Positions 8,163-16,953 of a stretch of DNA of 20,289 nt are shown here, piece after piece. The notes beneath the pieces were generated by a model. The model was not told the origin of the DNA and did no database searches. It saw only the letters and a program-made list of their open reading frames with translations. The DNA is from Basidiobolus ranarum (Eukaryota; Basidiobolomycota; Basidiobolomycetes; Basidiobolales), in the NCBI GenBank assembly GCA_040143965.1, contig JASJQH010007107.1, forward strand, positions 1-20,289, given 5' to 3'. Positions within the stretch are counted from its first letter, which is position 1; each line of letters begins with the position of its first letter. The translations under genes were made by a program, and so were the position numbers.

Positions 8163-10400
8163 TCACGGCGAAGTATTTGCCAAGTTCCCTTTGTAAATGG
8201 CTAGTGGTAGATCATCATCGTCATCATTGTGACTTTGCTCATCTACTTCACACTTGATATGTGTATCTTGATTGGTATCGGAATCAGTATCAGAACTACT
8301 GTCTGAAAAAGTAGAGCGGCTTTTAGCTAATTGATGACGAGTGGTATCGGCTGCATGTTTGAGCATAACGCTCTTATCTCCATTGTGAATTCGTTGATGT
8401 TGCTGTCTATATTGGGGGCTCTGTACTGCCATTTCCGACTTTTTACCATTGCTAATCCCATCAGAATTGTTCAGCGAGGGACGTTTGGCTCTTCTACGAC
8501 CTCCTGGAGTTTTACCAACCTTGCTTTTCACAAACATTGCTTCTTTGGAGGATCGATCTTCAGCGATTGAAGGGTCGGAGCTTTGCTTGCTAACGACGGA
8601 TAGGTACCAGAACATCATATTGGATATAAGAACTTGGTGAAGCAGAGGTCGACGAGGATTGGTCAGTTTGATGTGTGAAAGACGGTAAATTCCTCTCTCG
8701 ATATGAATTGGCAATCGACTGTAGTTCGTATAACGAGGTTTTGTGGAGATCGTTTCTAGTTTGATAGGGCTTACATCAGATATGGAGTTTCCGTTCTCTT
8801 GAGAATTCAAATTGTTCTTATTTTTGGATTTGGAGAAGAATGTCAGAATAGGAGAGTAAGGCTTTTTGATCTTTTGGTCGTTATTGCTTTGAATATGTTC
8901 CTTAGAAGTAGGTTCTATTTCAGTATCCGAGCTACCTTGCTTCTTGGATGAGTCGGACGGTACTTTCTTCTTCTTGGTGGATTTCTTCTTGACCGTTTCC
9001 TCTTCTTCAACTTTACCACTCATATCTTCTGGCGATGAAGGTCGACTTTTCTCCAATTTCTTGGATTTAGTAACTTTCTGGGCAGGAGTATCACTAGGTT
9101 CAGCTCCCCAAAACCAGGACCAAGAGGAATTTTTCTTCTTTGAACTTCCCAACACTGGTTGCTTTTCGATGGTTTCGGATTTTTCAGCAATAATAGGGGT
9201 AGAGGTATCTACATATACAACTTTACTTATCAATGAGAGTTCTTGAAAGTAAAAAAGAGATCATTCACTTCAGTAGAATGAAGATTTACCTAAATTTTGG
9301 AGGATCGGTAAAGAGTCTTTTCTAGGTGGTAGATTTTTAGATGGGGACAAATCTTCAGAAGAATTTCTTTCCAATTCCATTGGAATATCACTTGTATCAT
9401 CGACAGGGCTTTCAGGGGACATTTCTGACTCACTTTCTTGTGGCGTTGCCTCTGGAGAACTACCCTCCTCTGGACTACTACCTTTATCAGAATCCTTATC
9501 CTTCGTTTGTGAAATATCCCCCTCTACAGACTTACTTTTACGTAAACTTGGTTTGATGATATGAACTCGAGATTCGGTGGACTTAACGGAATTCCTTCTG
9601 ACTTTGGTTCTAGCACTTCGTTTTAAGGAAGGACGCAAGTCTATACTTTGAATCAAGAAGGGAGCATTGAATGCGGATCTTTCACTATCAGCTTCATCTT
9701 AGAAACGATGTAAAAACAACAAACGCGAAAGGAAAAATAATCAGTTAGTTACTTTAGTTACAACCATAAGGGATAAAAATCCAGATAGTGAAAGAAGTGG
9801 GGATACTACTTAATGTATTTAGAAAAGCAGTGGATTTTTTTAAGGAAGGAAATAGTTAAAACCTTTATGTCTCGGTATTTTCATCCCGGTGGTCACGGTT
9901 AGTTGACGTCTTAAATTGGAAGGATTCAGGGAAGGTTTCGTGGATTTTTTACCGTCCGCCGTTAACTCGCTAGCAAAATCGGAACCACTGTAGGAATGCA
10001 AGGAGAGAATGGATTTTCGCCGCGTTAACGTGGTTTCCGTGTGATTAACCGCACTAGAATGTTTGTGTAACCATGCTTTAAACTGATATGGAGCTATCTC
10101 TGGATGAAGGTGGGCAGGAACCCAGAATAAGTGCGAAGGATTTTCACTTAATGCCCAGTCTGTTAAGGAATTGGGATTTACGCACTCCATCTCTAGTGAA
10201 TTGTTCGCAGAGGTGAGCATGGTTTCAGAAAGGTTTACTTGGTTATTATTCGAAAGGGGGAAACTCTCTTTTTCTATTGATGGTTCAAAGATGTGCTGGC
10301 TAAAGGTTGACTTGTATTCTACCATGTCCCTAGGTTTGATTTGCCCCTCGATGTTAGCTTCTTCCATTTCAGGAGAAAGGGGTGAATCGTAATCTACCAT
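8163..10400 (-). CDS. ZDS1: Zds1/Zds2-like PP2A regulator
   Basis: Zds proteins are fungal regulators that bind the PP2A-Cdc55 phosphatase and influence mitosis and polarity. Proposed exons: 10400-9863, 9697-9290 and 9241-8163, giving 674 residues. Two conserved islands sit in a long disordered Ser/Lys-rich chain: an N-terminal block LFWVPAHLHPEIAPYQFKAW (residues 91-110), and the C-terminal Zds_C domain at about 487-533, with RLPIHIERGIYRLSHIKL and NPRRPLLHQVLISNMMFWYL; in yeast this domain binds Cdc55. An aromatic SSWSWFWG patch precedes basic KKKK runs, and an acidic Asp run lies near the C-terminus. Phase is preserved across both introns, and the second has good signals (GTAAAT..TTTCAAG), but the first has a weak GTTTTAAC donor, so the exon 1-2 junction is the least certain point. 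The family call is firm because of the Zds_C domain. Confidence 0.88.
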
Positions 10401-11203
10401 CTTGAGGGAAAAAGAACTGCCTTAGCCTGTTTTGTACGTTTGAATGAAGCGTAATTGAAATATTCACCTTAGTAAACCCTCAAAAACTAGCAACCTGATG
10501 CAAGTAAAGACACTAAAAAACGGATGTGGTTGTAAACCGGAAGAGAAGTAATTTGTCAGGGGATATTTAAGGGAATAAGGGTTAGTGTGATAAGATAGTG
10601 TAGTGAAGGAAGTACCTATGATATACTATTACTTGGTAGGTTTAGACAAGAAAGTAGTTGAAATAACGTCAGGGACGGAAAGTTCAAGGAAATTGCCACT
10701 GCCTGTCCAATCAATTGGCTTTATTAGTGGTACTTTGCAAATAAGGGATTTCAATGAGTCTTAAATTGCCGGCAACAAGATTTTAACATAATCTCCAACA
10801 TAATCCCAGTTTCCCTTCGAAAAAGCTGGTTTCCTTCTTTGGAAATAAATGGTTAATCGGCGGGCTAGCAATGTCAGAGGGTATAATTACAATGCGTTTA
10901 TAGTATAATATCTCGTGTGTATAGAAGCTTAGGGTTAGGGTTAGGATGTGTCGGTTGGCGTTTAAAATCAACATTCATAACTTGGCATAAGCTTAGGGTT
11001 ACTTAAATGCAAACACTGAGTGCGTAGGGTTAGTTTATAATTTAGGGTTAGGTTTCGAGATCTGGTGTGTGATCTTGATGATCCGAATTGAGTATCAAAA
11101 AAATTCCAATTTTAATACTGAGGATGACCAGCTTTAAAAAGTCTTTCGAATTTGTCGGATTTCCCTCCTTTCACCTTGGTTCATCCTTGTTAATTTGCCC
11201 ACC
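10401..11203. promoter_or_regulatory. Divergent promoter region between ZDS and RPS4
   Basis: About 800 nt between two divergently transcribed genes, with no credible coding frame. The RPS4-proximal third carries a cluster of TTAGGG-type elements (10929-11052, listed separately). A lone AAGGGTTAG lies at 10576-10584, closer to ZDS, and a TGACGTTA element (minus strand) at about 10665. The likely RPS4 leader is pyrimidine-rich (TTCCCTCCTTTCACC, from 11161). Confidence 0.6.
10929..11052 (+). promoter_or_regulatory. Telobox (TTAGGG) cluster upstream of RPS4
   Basis: Four separate sites within 124 bp: a run of almost three TTAGGG units at 10929-10945, TTAGGGTTA at 10993-11001, TAGGGTTAG at 11025-11033 and TTAGGGTTAGG at 11042-11052. 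All have the same orientation and lie about 150-275 bp upstream of the RPS4 start. TTAGGG is the common fungal telomere unit, and telobox sites bound by Tbf1-type Myb factors are known in ribosomal protein promoters of several fungi (for example Candida albicans). That this cluster drives RPS4 is inferred from position. Confidence 0.7.
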
Positions 11204-12132
11204 ATGGTACGTACTATTAATCTTATCTATGTTGCTACTGTATCCACTCATTGATCCTTTCTCGATGTTGATTGGAGTCGATGGATGTATGTATTAAATG
11301 GATGGACTGTGATAGCTAACTAGATATTTATGTTATTTAGGCTCGCGGACCAAAGAAACATCTCAAGCGTCTTAATGCTCCCAAGCACTGGATGCTTGAC
11401 AAACTTACCGGTACTTATGCCCCTAGACCCTCTGCTGGTCCCCATAAGCTCCGTGAGTGCCTTCCTTTGGTTATCTTCTTGAGAAACCGTCTCAAGTACG
11501 CTCTTACCAAGAAGGAAGTCCAAAGCATCCTCATGCAACGTTTGGTCAAGGTTGACGGTAAGGTCAGAACTGACACTACCTATCCTTCCGGCTTCATGGA
11601 TGTTGTCTCCATCGAGCAAACTGGTGAGCACTTCCGTCTCGTTTACGATACCAAGGGTCGTTTCACTGTTCATAGAATTTCTGCTGAAGAAGCTCAATAT
11701 AAGCTCTGTAAAGTTAAGAAGGTTCAAATCGGTGCCAAGGGAATCCCATTCGTCATCACCCACGATGGTCGTACTCTTCGTTACCCCGATCCTCTTGTCA
11801 AGGCTAACGATACCGTTAAGCTTGACCTTGAAACCGGTAAAATGACCGATTTCATCAAGTTTGATGTTGGTAACGTTGCCATGATCACTGGTGGTCGTAA
11901 CATGGGTCGTGTTGGTGTTATCACTCATCGTGAGAAGCATCACGGTGGTTTCGATATTGTTCACGTCAAGGATGTCCTTGACCGTCAATTCGCCACTCGT
12001 TTGTCCAACGTGTTCGTTATCGGTGAAAGCAACAAGCCTTGGATCTCTCTCCCCAAAAACAAGGGTGTCAAGCTCACCATCACTGAAGAGCGTGACCGTA
12101 GAAGAGAGAAACAATTGGCCGGTTCCGCTTAA
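11204..12132 (+). CDS. RPS4: 40S ribosomal protein S4 (eS4)
   Basis: Small-subunit ribosomal protein, 264 residues (yeast 261, human 263). Exon 1 is only the start codon ATG (11204-11206). A 134-nt intron (11207-11340) follows, with donor GTACGT, a GCTAAC branch site at 11315-11320 and acceptor ATTTAG. Exon 2 is 11341-12132. The spliced start reads [20 protein letters not shown], the canonical eS4 N-terminus. The S4-type RNA-binding region follows ([20 protein letters not shown]), and the C-terminal KOW-like part contains [14 protein letters not shown] and GFDIVHVKD. Codon use is strongly biased, which also leaves the antisense strand free of stops. An AATAAA lies 40 nt after the stop. The upstream telobox cluster probably controls it. 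The gene is divergent from ZDS. Confidence 0.98.
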
Positions 12133-12589
12133 GTTAACCTAATGGTTGATTCTCCACACCCAAGATATATCAATAAATATATTTAATTCAAAACACTAGT
12201 TAAAGCACTATCATTTATCTGTTGAACCGTTCTTGATTATTTGGTGATACATTGAGTGTTGAATGTACATTGTCTTGGCGACGTCCTTGATGTCGGCTTA
12301 ATATATTCCAATATGGATGAAGTCTGGGTTGTCGTTCTAAGGATGGGTGATTCCATGTGTGTACCTTACTTTACATCATTGGTTGCTTCTAATGATTTAT
12401 TTAAGAATGTCCAATAGTCATCGACAATAATCAGTGCTAAATTAATACCTACTCCAAATGGCCAATCAAGTAAATGGGCTCCAGGTGACGTAGGGGGGAT
12501 AGATCGTGTCCGAGGTGATTTTTAGTTCTAAAGGGAGAGTAGGTGCGTTTAAATACTTTAGCAACGTCTTTATTCCACGAAATATTACC
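12133..12589 (+). other. RPS4 3' region and CAP promoter
   Basis: About 450 nt between two genes on the same strand. It contains the RPS4 poly(A) signal near its left end and a TGACGT core at 12486-12491, about 100 nt before the CAP start. An open frame runs from 12506 into CAP without an ATG before 12590 and is taken as leader sequence. No gene or repeat is seen otherwise. Confidence 0.5.
12172..12177 (+). terminator. Poly(A) signal of RPS4
   Basis: AATAAA 40 nt beyond the RPS4 stop codon. Confidence 0.55.
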
Positions 12590-14094
12590 ATGGCTGATCA
12601 ATCACTACTTTCAAATTTAATAAAGCGCTTAGAAGCCGCTACTTCTAAACTTGAGGATATCGCGCTAGGAAAAAACAACTCGGGAGCTAGTGCCCCGGTT
12701 GTCGCTCAAGAGGGTGCTTCTGAAGCGGACTCTAACTCACCCGCTCTAAGAGCCTTTGATGATATCATTTTCTCTTCTCTCAAAACTTTTGTTGACAACT
12801 CAAAGAATATTGACGGGTTAGTTAAAGAACAGGTATGCGAATACTCGCGTTAACCTTCATCATACTATTTCCATTCTGACTTTTTATCATATAGAGTGAT
12901 GCCGTTGAGCAAATATTCCAAGCTCAACGTAAACTTATTAGTATTGCTACACAAGCTCAAAAGCCAGATGTTACTTCCTCTGTATATGCTGAACTTTTGA
13001 AACCTACTCAACAAGCTCTCGAAAAGATTACAGAAATCCGTGAGAAGAACCGTGCTTCACCATTTTTCAATCATCTCTCTACTGTAGGAGAGGGTATCCC
13101 TGCTTTGGGTTGGGTTGCTGTTGAACCTGCTCCAGCACCTTATGTGGGTGAGATGAAGGACAGCGCGGTGTTTTATGCTAACCGTGTTATGAAGGAATTC
13201 AAAGATAAAGATCGTAAGCATATCGTTTGGGCCAATAGCTTTATTTCCTTATTGGGTGATTTACAGGTCTACGTTAAGGAGCATCATACAACTGGTCTAG
13301 TCTGGAATCCCAAAGGTCAAGATGCTAAAGTCTTTCTTAATGATAATGCACCCCCAGCTCCAGCCGGCGGTGCGATCCCTCCTCCTCCACCCCCACCACC
13401 AGCCGACTTCCAAGCTCCTCCCAAGCAGTCTGCCCCAGATATGACCAATCTTTTCAATGACTTGAACAAAGGAGAGGGTATTACTTCTGGACTTAAAAAG
13501 GTCAGCAAAGACCAGATGACCCATAAAAATCCTGAACTCAGATCTGGAGGAGTAGTTGCCCCATCGGCACCCAAGCCATCGGCTGCACCAACACCTGTCA
13601 CAAAGGCACCTAAGAAAGTAGCGAAATTCGAATTGGAGGGAAATAAATGGGTTGTTGAGAATCAAATCAATAACCAAGAATTGATCATCGAACACACCGA
13701 GACCAGACAAAGTGTTTACATATACGGTTGTGAAGGTAGTACTATCCAAGTGAAAGGAAAAGTGAACGCCATCATCCTTGACACCTGCAAGAAGACCGGA
13801 GTTGTATTTGATTCCACCGTATCCACCATTGATATTGTCAACTCTAAATCAGTTCAAGTCCAAGTCCTTGGAGTAACTCCAACCATTGTTATTGATAAAA
13901 CCGACGGAGCTCAGCTCTTCTTGAGTAAAGAGTGTTTGGGTGTGGATGTGTTCACAGCCAAGAGTTCCGAAGTGAACATCTCTATTCCATCAGCAGATGG
14001 AGATTTTGTTGAAAAGCCAGTGCCAGAGCAGTTCAAGAGTAAAATAGTCGATGGGCTCGTTGTAACCGAGGCGGTTGAACATGCTAGTGCTTAG
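12590..14094 (+). CDS. CAP1: Adenylate cyclase-associated protein (CAP/Srv2)
   Basis: CAP binds actin monomers and, in yeast, adenylate cyclase, coupling Ras/cAMP signalling to actin turnover. Exon 1 is 12590-12832, a 62-nt phase-0 intron (GTATGC..CATATAG) follows, and exon 2 is 12895-14094: 480 residues, against 475 for human CAP1 and 526 for yeast Srv2. The N-terminus MADQSLLSNLIKRLEAATSK contains the RLE motif that binds cyclase in yeast. The helical folded domain follows (about 82-230; WNPKGQDAK at its end). Then come an eight-proline run at 243-250 (a profilin or SH3 site), a WH2-like segment at about 263-297 (DMTNLFNDLNKGEGITSGLK) and the C-terminal beta-helix CARP domain at about 326-475, ending VPEQFKSKI. 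The start codon is chosen because it is the first ATG in frame and matches family N-termini. A TGACGT element lies upstream. Confidence 0.97.
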
Positions 14095-14125
14095 TTTATA
14101 TTGATTGACTTCATTTCATCAGATC

Positions 14126-14131
14126 AATAAA
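14126..14131 (+). terminator. Poly(A) signal of CAP
   Basis: AATAAA about 30 nt beyond the CAP stop codon. Confidence 0.55.
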
Positions 14132-14186
14132 TCACTGTATTTACTTGCATATCCGCTGATTCTTAGTACTGATGAAACTATTACTC

Positions 14187-14236
14187 TGACCATTATATAT
14201 ATATATAAATAAAATCATTAAACTAAGTAATGGTCA
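14187..14236. repeat. Short inverted repeat around an AT-rich loop
   Basis: TGACCATTA (14187-14195) and TAATGGTCA (14228-14236) are exact reverse complements flanking a (TA)n-rich loop of 32 nt. It lies between the CAP poly(A) signal and the next gene's promoter. A nine-base match could be chance in AT-rich DNA. Confidence 0.5.
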
Positions 14237-14400
14237 AATGACAGTGTGTTTAATATACGGATTGAAACTTTATTGTTTTGACAGAGTTGAATAGAGTTAT
14301 TAAGATAAGAAGGAAGCTTTGGGTTTCACTTCCCACTTTAACCGTTCATATAAAGTTCACCCAAGCTACTTTTGTTTATTTACCTTGAGGTAATTACAAA

Positions 14401-15690
14401 ATGTACCCTTTTCAACCGAAACATCACGATCCACCACTTTGCTTTTGTTTGCAACCCGCAACTCCTTCAGATTCAGTCTGCTTCGGTGCCATCTATGAAT
14501 GTCACTTCAAAGCGAATAACCCTCCACCATACCCCACTCAATCTGAATCAAAGAGTGAATACCAGACGTCCAACCTGAAGCTCGAACAAGATATAGACTC
14601 CATCATCAGCACTCTTCGAGAAATTAACCAAGATGACCAAGTATCCTTTTCCGAAAGTTCACGACCTTCCACTTCCTTCCACAAACCACCCAAACCCACT
14701 CAAGATAAAATATGCGGTTTTCACATTCATAAAAAAGCCTGGGATAGTTTCTTCTCTGGTAAAACCTCAGTTCATCTCAATAATGATAATTTTCAACACA
14801 GAGAGTTAAAACTTTGCCCATTTTTCAATTTCACCTTTTGCGTTTATTTTCGCTTATCAAATGCTTATTCAAAGCAATACCCTGTTACCCCGACTTGCTT
14901 TTGTGGCGGTAGAGTTATTATAAATAGAACTTACAGAGAAGGAAAAAATTATCGTCGATATGGATTTGGTTGCCCCAATTATAAAATCGGTGGTCGTAGA
15001 GAGAGATGTACCTGGTTTCTATGGGCCGAACAACTAAGGTTTGATAGACCTCTAGAGGATATTCATGCTTCCCAGTTACCCAATGAGAAGGACCTCTTAT
15101 CCCACAATGCTAGCAATGCCGAAGTGACAGATATTTCCGGATCATCGAGCATTTCTACTCCATCAGATACCGATGAACGAATATCCGACCTCTTGCCAGT
15201 CGATACTTCATCGATCTCGAATACTCATCCTGATCGCCAATCACTTAGCGAGGAGCATAATCCCGATATTACATCACCCACCGCTAAGGATGAGCTGACT
15301 GAGGATCCTGACTCCAAATCTGGTGCTCTCTCTCACAGCCTTGATGAACTTCAAGCCTTAGAGGTGGAAACACAGCATCTTCATTTAGCCAATACTCGGC
15401 TCAATGTGAAATTGAACGAGTACATGAAAAATAATGAGAAGTTTAAGAAACGCGTTCAAGATCTAGAGACGTCTATTAGTGATCTCACCGTTGACTTGGA
15501 CAGTGTTTACGATCAGCAACATCATAAGGGGATTGGAATCAAGTGCAGAATATGTTACGAGAGATCTATCACACACGCCATTACCCCTTGCTTTCATTTT
15601 GCTCTTTGCGAAAAGTGTGCCACTTTTGTCCAGGAATGTTGTATATGTCGAGTGAAACAGACTGGGACACAACGGATATATATGGCCTGA
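14401..15690 (+). CDS. CxC/GRF-like zinc finger, coiled-coil and RING protein
   Basis: A single-exon protein of 429 residues with no name I can assign. A first Cys cluster has C14, C16, C27 and C34 (CFC...SVCFGAIYECHF). A second, clearer GRF-like finger has C166, C168, C191, C203 and W208 (CFCGG ... YGFGCPNY ... CTWFLWAEQL); GRF fingers usually bind single-stranded nucleic acid. Between them is CGFHIHKKAWDSFF (105-118). A Ser/Asp-rich linker (about 235-310) leads into a coiled coil at about 312-372. The C-terminus is a C3HC4 RING: C382, C385, C397, H399, C403, C406, C413, C416, suggesting E3 ubiquitin-ligase activity. The start is the first ATG after a TATA-like box. The RING call is firm, the GRF call probable, the cellular role unknown. 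Confidence 0.85.
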   Translation: MYPFQPKHHDPPLCFCLQPATPSDSVCFGAIYECHFKANNPPPYPTQSESKSEYQTSNLKLEQDIDSIISTLREINQDDQVSFSESSRPSTSFHKPPKPTQDKICGFHIHKKAWDSFFSGKTSVHLNNDNFQHRELKLCPFFNFTFCVYFRLSNAYSKQYPVTPTCFCGGRVIINRTYREGKNYRRYGFGCPNYKIGGRRERCTWFLWAEQLRFDRPLEDIHASQLPNEKDLLSHNASNAEVTDISGSSSISTPSDTDERISDLLPVDTSSISNTHPDRQSLSEEHNPDITSPTAKDELTEDPDSKSGALSHSLDELQALEVETQHLHLANTRLNVKLNEYMKNNEKFKKRVQDLETSISDLTVDLDSVYDQQHHKGIGIKCRICYERSITHAITPCFHFALCEKCATFVQECCICRVKQTGTQRIYMA

Positions 15691-15786
15691 TGTGGATTCA
15701 TTTTTCACCACGATATGCACATCTAGTTACTATCTGTATACCATTTCAGCATAAATTACTTATGGAGTGATTGTGACTGGTTAAGC

Positions 15787-15792
15787 AATAAA
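15787..15792 (+). terminator. Poly(A) signal of the zinc-finger/RING gene
   Basis: AATAAA about 97 nt beyond the stop codon; the distance is longer than for neighbouring genes. Confidence 0.4.
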
Positions 15793-15913
15793 ATCCACAA
15801 CTACACAGAGAGTTTGTAATCATAGATTCGAACAAACAAGGGTTCCGGAAAGAAAGGTTGATAGCAGCCATGATAGCAAGGGGTTTCAACCAAGTTTACC
15901 ATCACACCAGGAC

Positions 15914-15929
15914 AGTGATCGAGATCACT
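15914..15929. promoter_or_regulatory. Palindromic site in the DTW promoter
   Basis: AGTGATC and GATCACT, exact reverse complements, flank GA. The site lies about 105 nt upstream of the DTW start codon and has the form of a dimer-binding site. No matching factor is known to me. Confidence 0.35.
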
Positions 15930-16034
15930 TAATTCTATTTAAATCCTCACTGGTTTGCGATACTTTTTTTCCAATTTTTTTCCCCGAGGATTTCCTATTC
16001 AAAGTTACCATTTTGGACAAGTTACTTGTTGAAA

Positions 16035-16909
16035 ATGAAGTTAACCATACCAGACAACTTTTCTACCCTAAAACTTAGTGATACCTCAGTGCTGGACGCT
16101 TGTCAAACACGTGAGAAATGTCCAAACTGTCAGAAATCGGTGAAATATTTTTGTTACAAGTGTTTTCAAGTGGTGGGCTGCTCTAAAGACCAAATTCCAA
16201 AAGTGAAACTTCCTTTTAAACTAGAAGTGTAAGTTTTTTTATGTAGAAATATGAGGGTGTAAAACGGTTCACTTACCTCGAAGTATTTTCAAGTATAAAG
16301 CACCAGGCAGAGAGAGACGGTAAATCAACAGCCATTCACGCCAAAATAGTCGCGCCAGAAGACGTGGAAATATACACCTTTCCCCAAGACTTACCCGACT
16401 TGACCAACCTCGAAGATACATTGTTGCTATTTCCCACCAAGGTACCTATTTCATCGTAGCTTCTTGACTCCCGTACCTTCCTATACCTATTGATATTCTG
16501 TGGGATATAGGATGCCAAGTCGTTGTCGGAAATACCGAAGGAGTCTTTCTCCCGGGTGATTGTGGTAGATGGAACCTGGAAACAGGCCAGTTCGATCCTG
16601 CATAACATCCCCGAGTTGAGCAAAATTCGGAAAGTTAAAATACCCACACAAACAACCACTTTCTGGAGATATCAGAACTGCGATTCTACTCATCTAGCCA
16701 CCATCGAAGCCATCTATTACTTATACAAAGAATACGCGCTAGCTCAGCAGAGCGCATCTCAGGCTGTTTATGACGGACGCTATGACGATCTATTGTTCTA
16801 TTATATTTATTTCTATTCACTTATTCAGAACAATTATATCCATGACAAAGATGAAAGGTCTTTCACCTCTCGTCATCAAACGAATTACATTCAGTACCCC
16901 GAGAATTGA
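16035..16909 (+). CDS. DTWD1: DTWD1-type tRNA acp3U aminocarboxypropyltransferase
   Basis: DTW-domain enzymes transfer the 3-amino-3-carboxypropyl group of S-adenosylmethionine to uridine in tRNA, making acp3U; DTWD1 does so at position 20 in human tRNA. Exons are 16035-16228, 16294-16441 and 16511-16909, giving 246 residues (human DTWD1 is about 304). The start is the first ATG in frame. A zinc-ribbon set C29, C32, C40, C43 (CPNCQKSVKYFCYKC) is followed by VIKHQAERDGKSTAIHAKIV across the first splice junction. The DTW signature is D134-G-T-W137 (VVDGTWKQASSIL), then PTQTTTFWRYQ (159-169) and HLATIEAIYYLY, all typical of DTWD1. Introns are 65 and 69 nt. The gene is convergent with NOL8; its 3' end lies next to a perfect inverted repeat. 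The family call is firm, the target position inferred. Confidence 0.94.
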
Positions 16910-16935
16910 GAAGCTCAACATATATATATTAGTGA

Positions 16936-16941
16936 AATAAA
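16936..16941 (+). terminator. First poly(A) signal of the DTW gene
   Basis: AATAAA 27 nt beyond the stop codon, inside GTGAAATAAATCT (16933-16945). The same 13 bases recur at 16954-16966 with a second AATAAA. Confidence 0.5.
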
Positions 16942-16953
16942 TCTATACTATCT

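Larger units (their letters stand above)
14095..14400 (+). other. CAP 3' region and zinc-finger/RING gene promoter
   Basis: About 305 nt without a gene. It holds the CAP poly(A) signal, the inverted repeat at 14187-14236 and, near the right end, a TATA-like CATATAAAG at 14348-14356, about 45-53 nt before the next start codon, the same distance as the TATA-like box of the GMC gene. Confidence 0.45.
15691..16034 (+). other. Intergenic region upstream of the DTW gene
   Basis: About 340 nt. It contains the preceding gene's poly(A) signal, a direct repeat TGATAGCA (about 15859 and 15873), a 16-bp palindromic site at 15914-15929 and a pyrimidine-rich tract (15965-15985) just before the DTW start. 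No coding sequence is seen. Confidence 0.45.

Noticed and set aside
11207-11340. A possible snoRNA in the RPS4 intron, and likewise in the RPS8 intron
   Set aside because: Ribosomal protein introns often host snoRNAs, but no sense-strand C box with a matching D box is present in either.
11320-12114. A 264-codon open frame antisense to RPS4, long enough to look like a gene
   Set aside because: It mirrors RPS4. The biased codon use of this highly expressed gene avoids the triplets that would give stops on the other strand. The antisense protein resembles nothing and lacks its own signals.
12506-12589. An N-terminal extension of CAP by 28 residues
   Set aside because: The extended frame lacks an ATG; the first ATG at 12590 gives the N-terminus typical of CAP proteins.
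13297-13749. Frames antisense to CAP with Gly- and Trp-rich products
   Set aside because: The Gly and Trp runs are the complement of the CAP proline-rich segment; no independent evidence exists.
15815-15840. A GTTCGAATC T-loop-like string on the minus strand suggesting a tRNA
   Set aside because: No acceptor stem, A-box or anticodon arm can be built around it.
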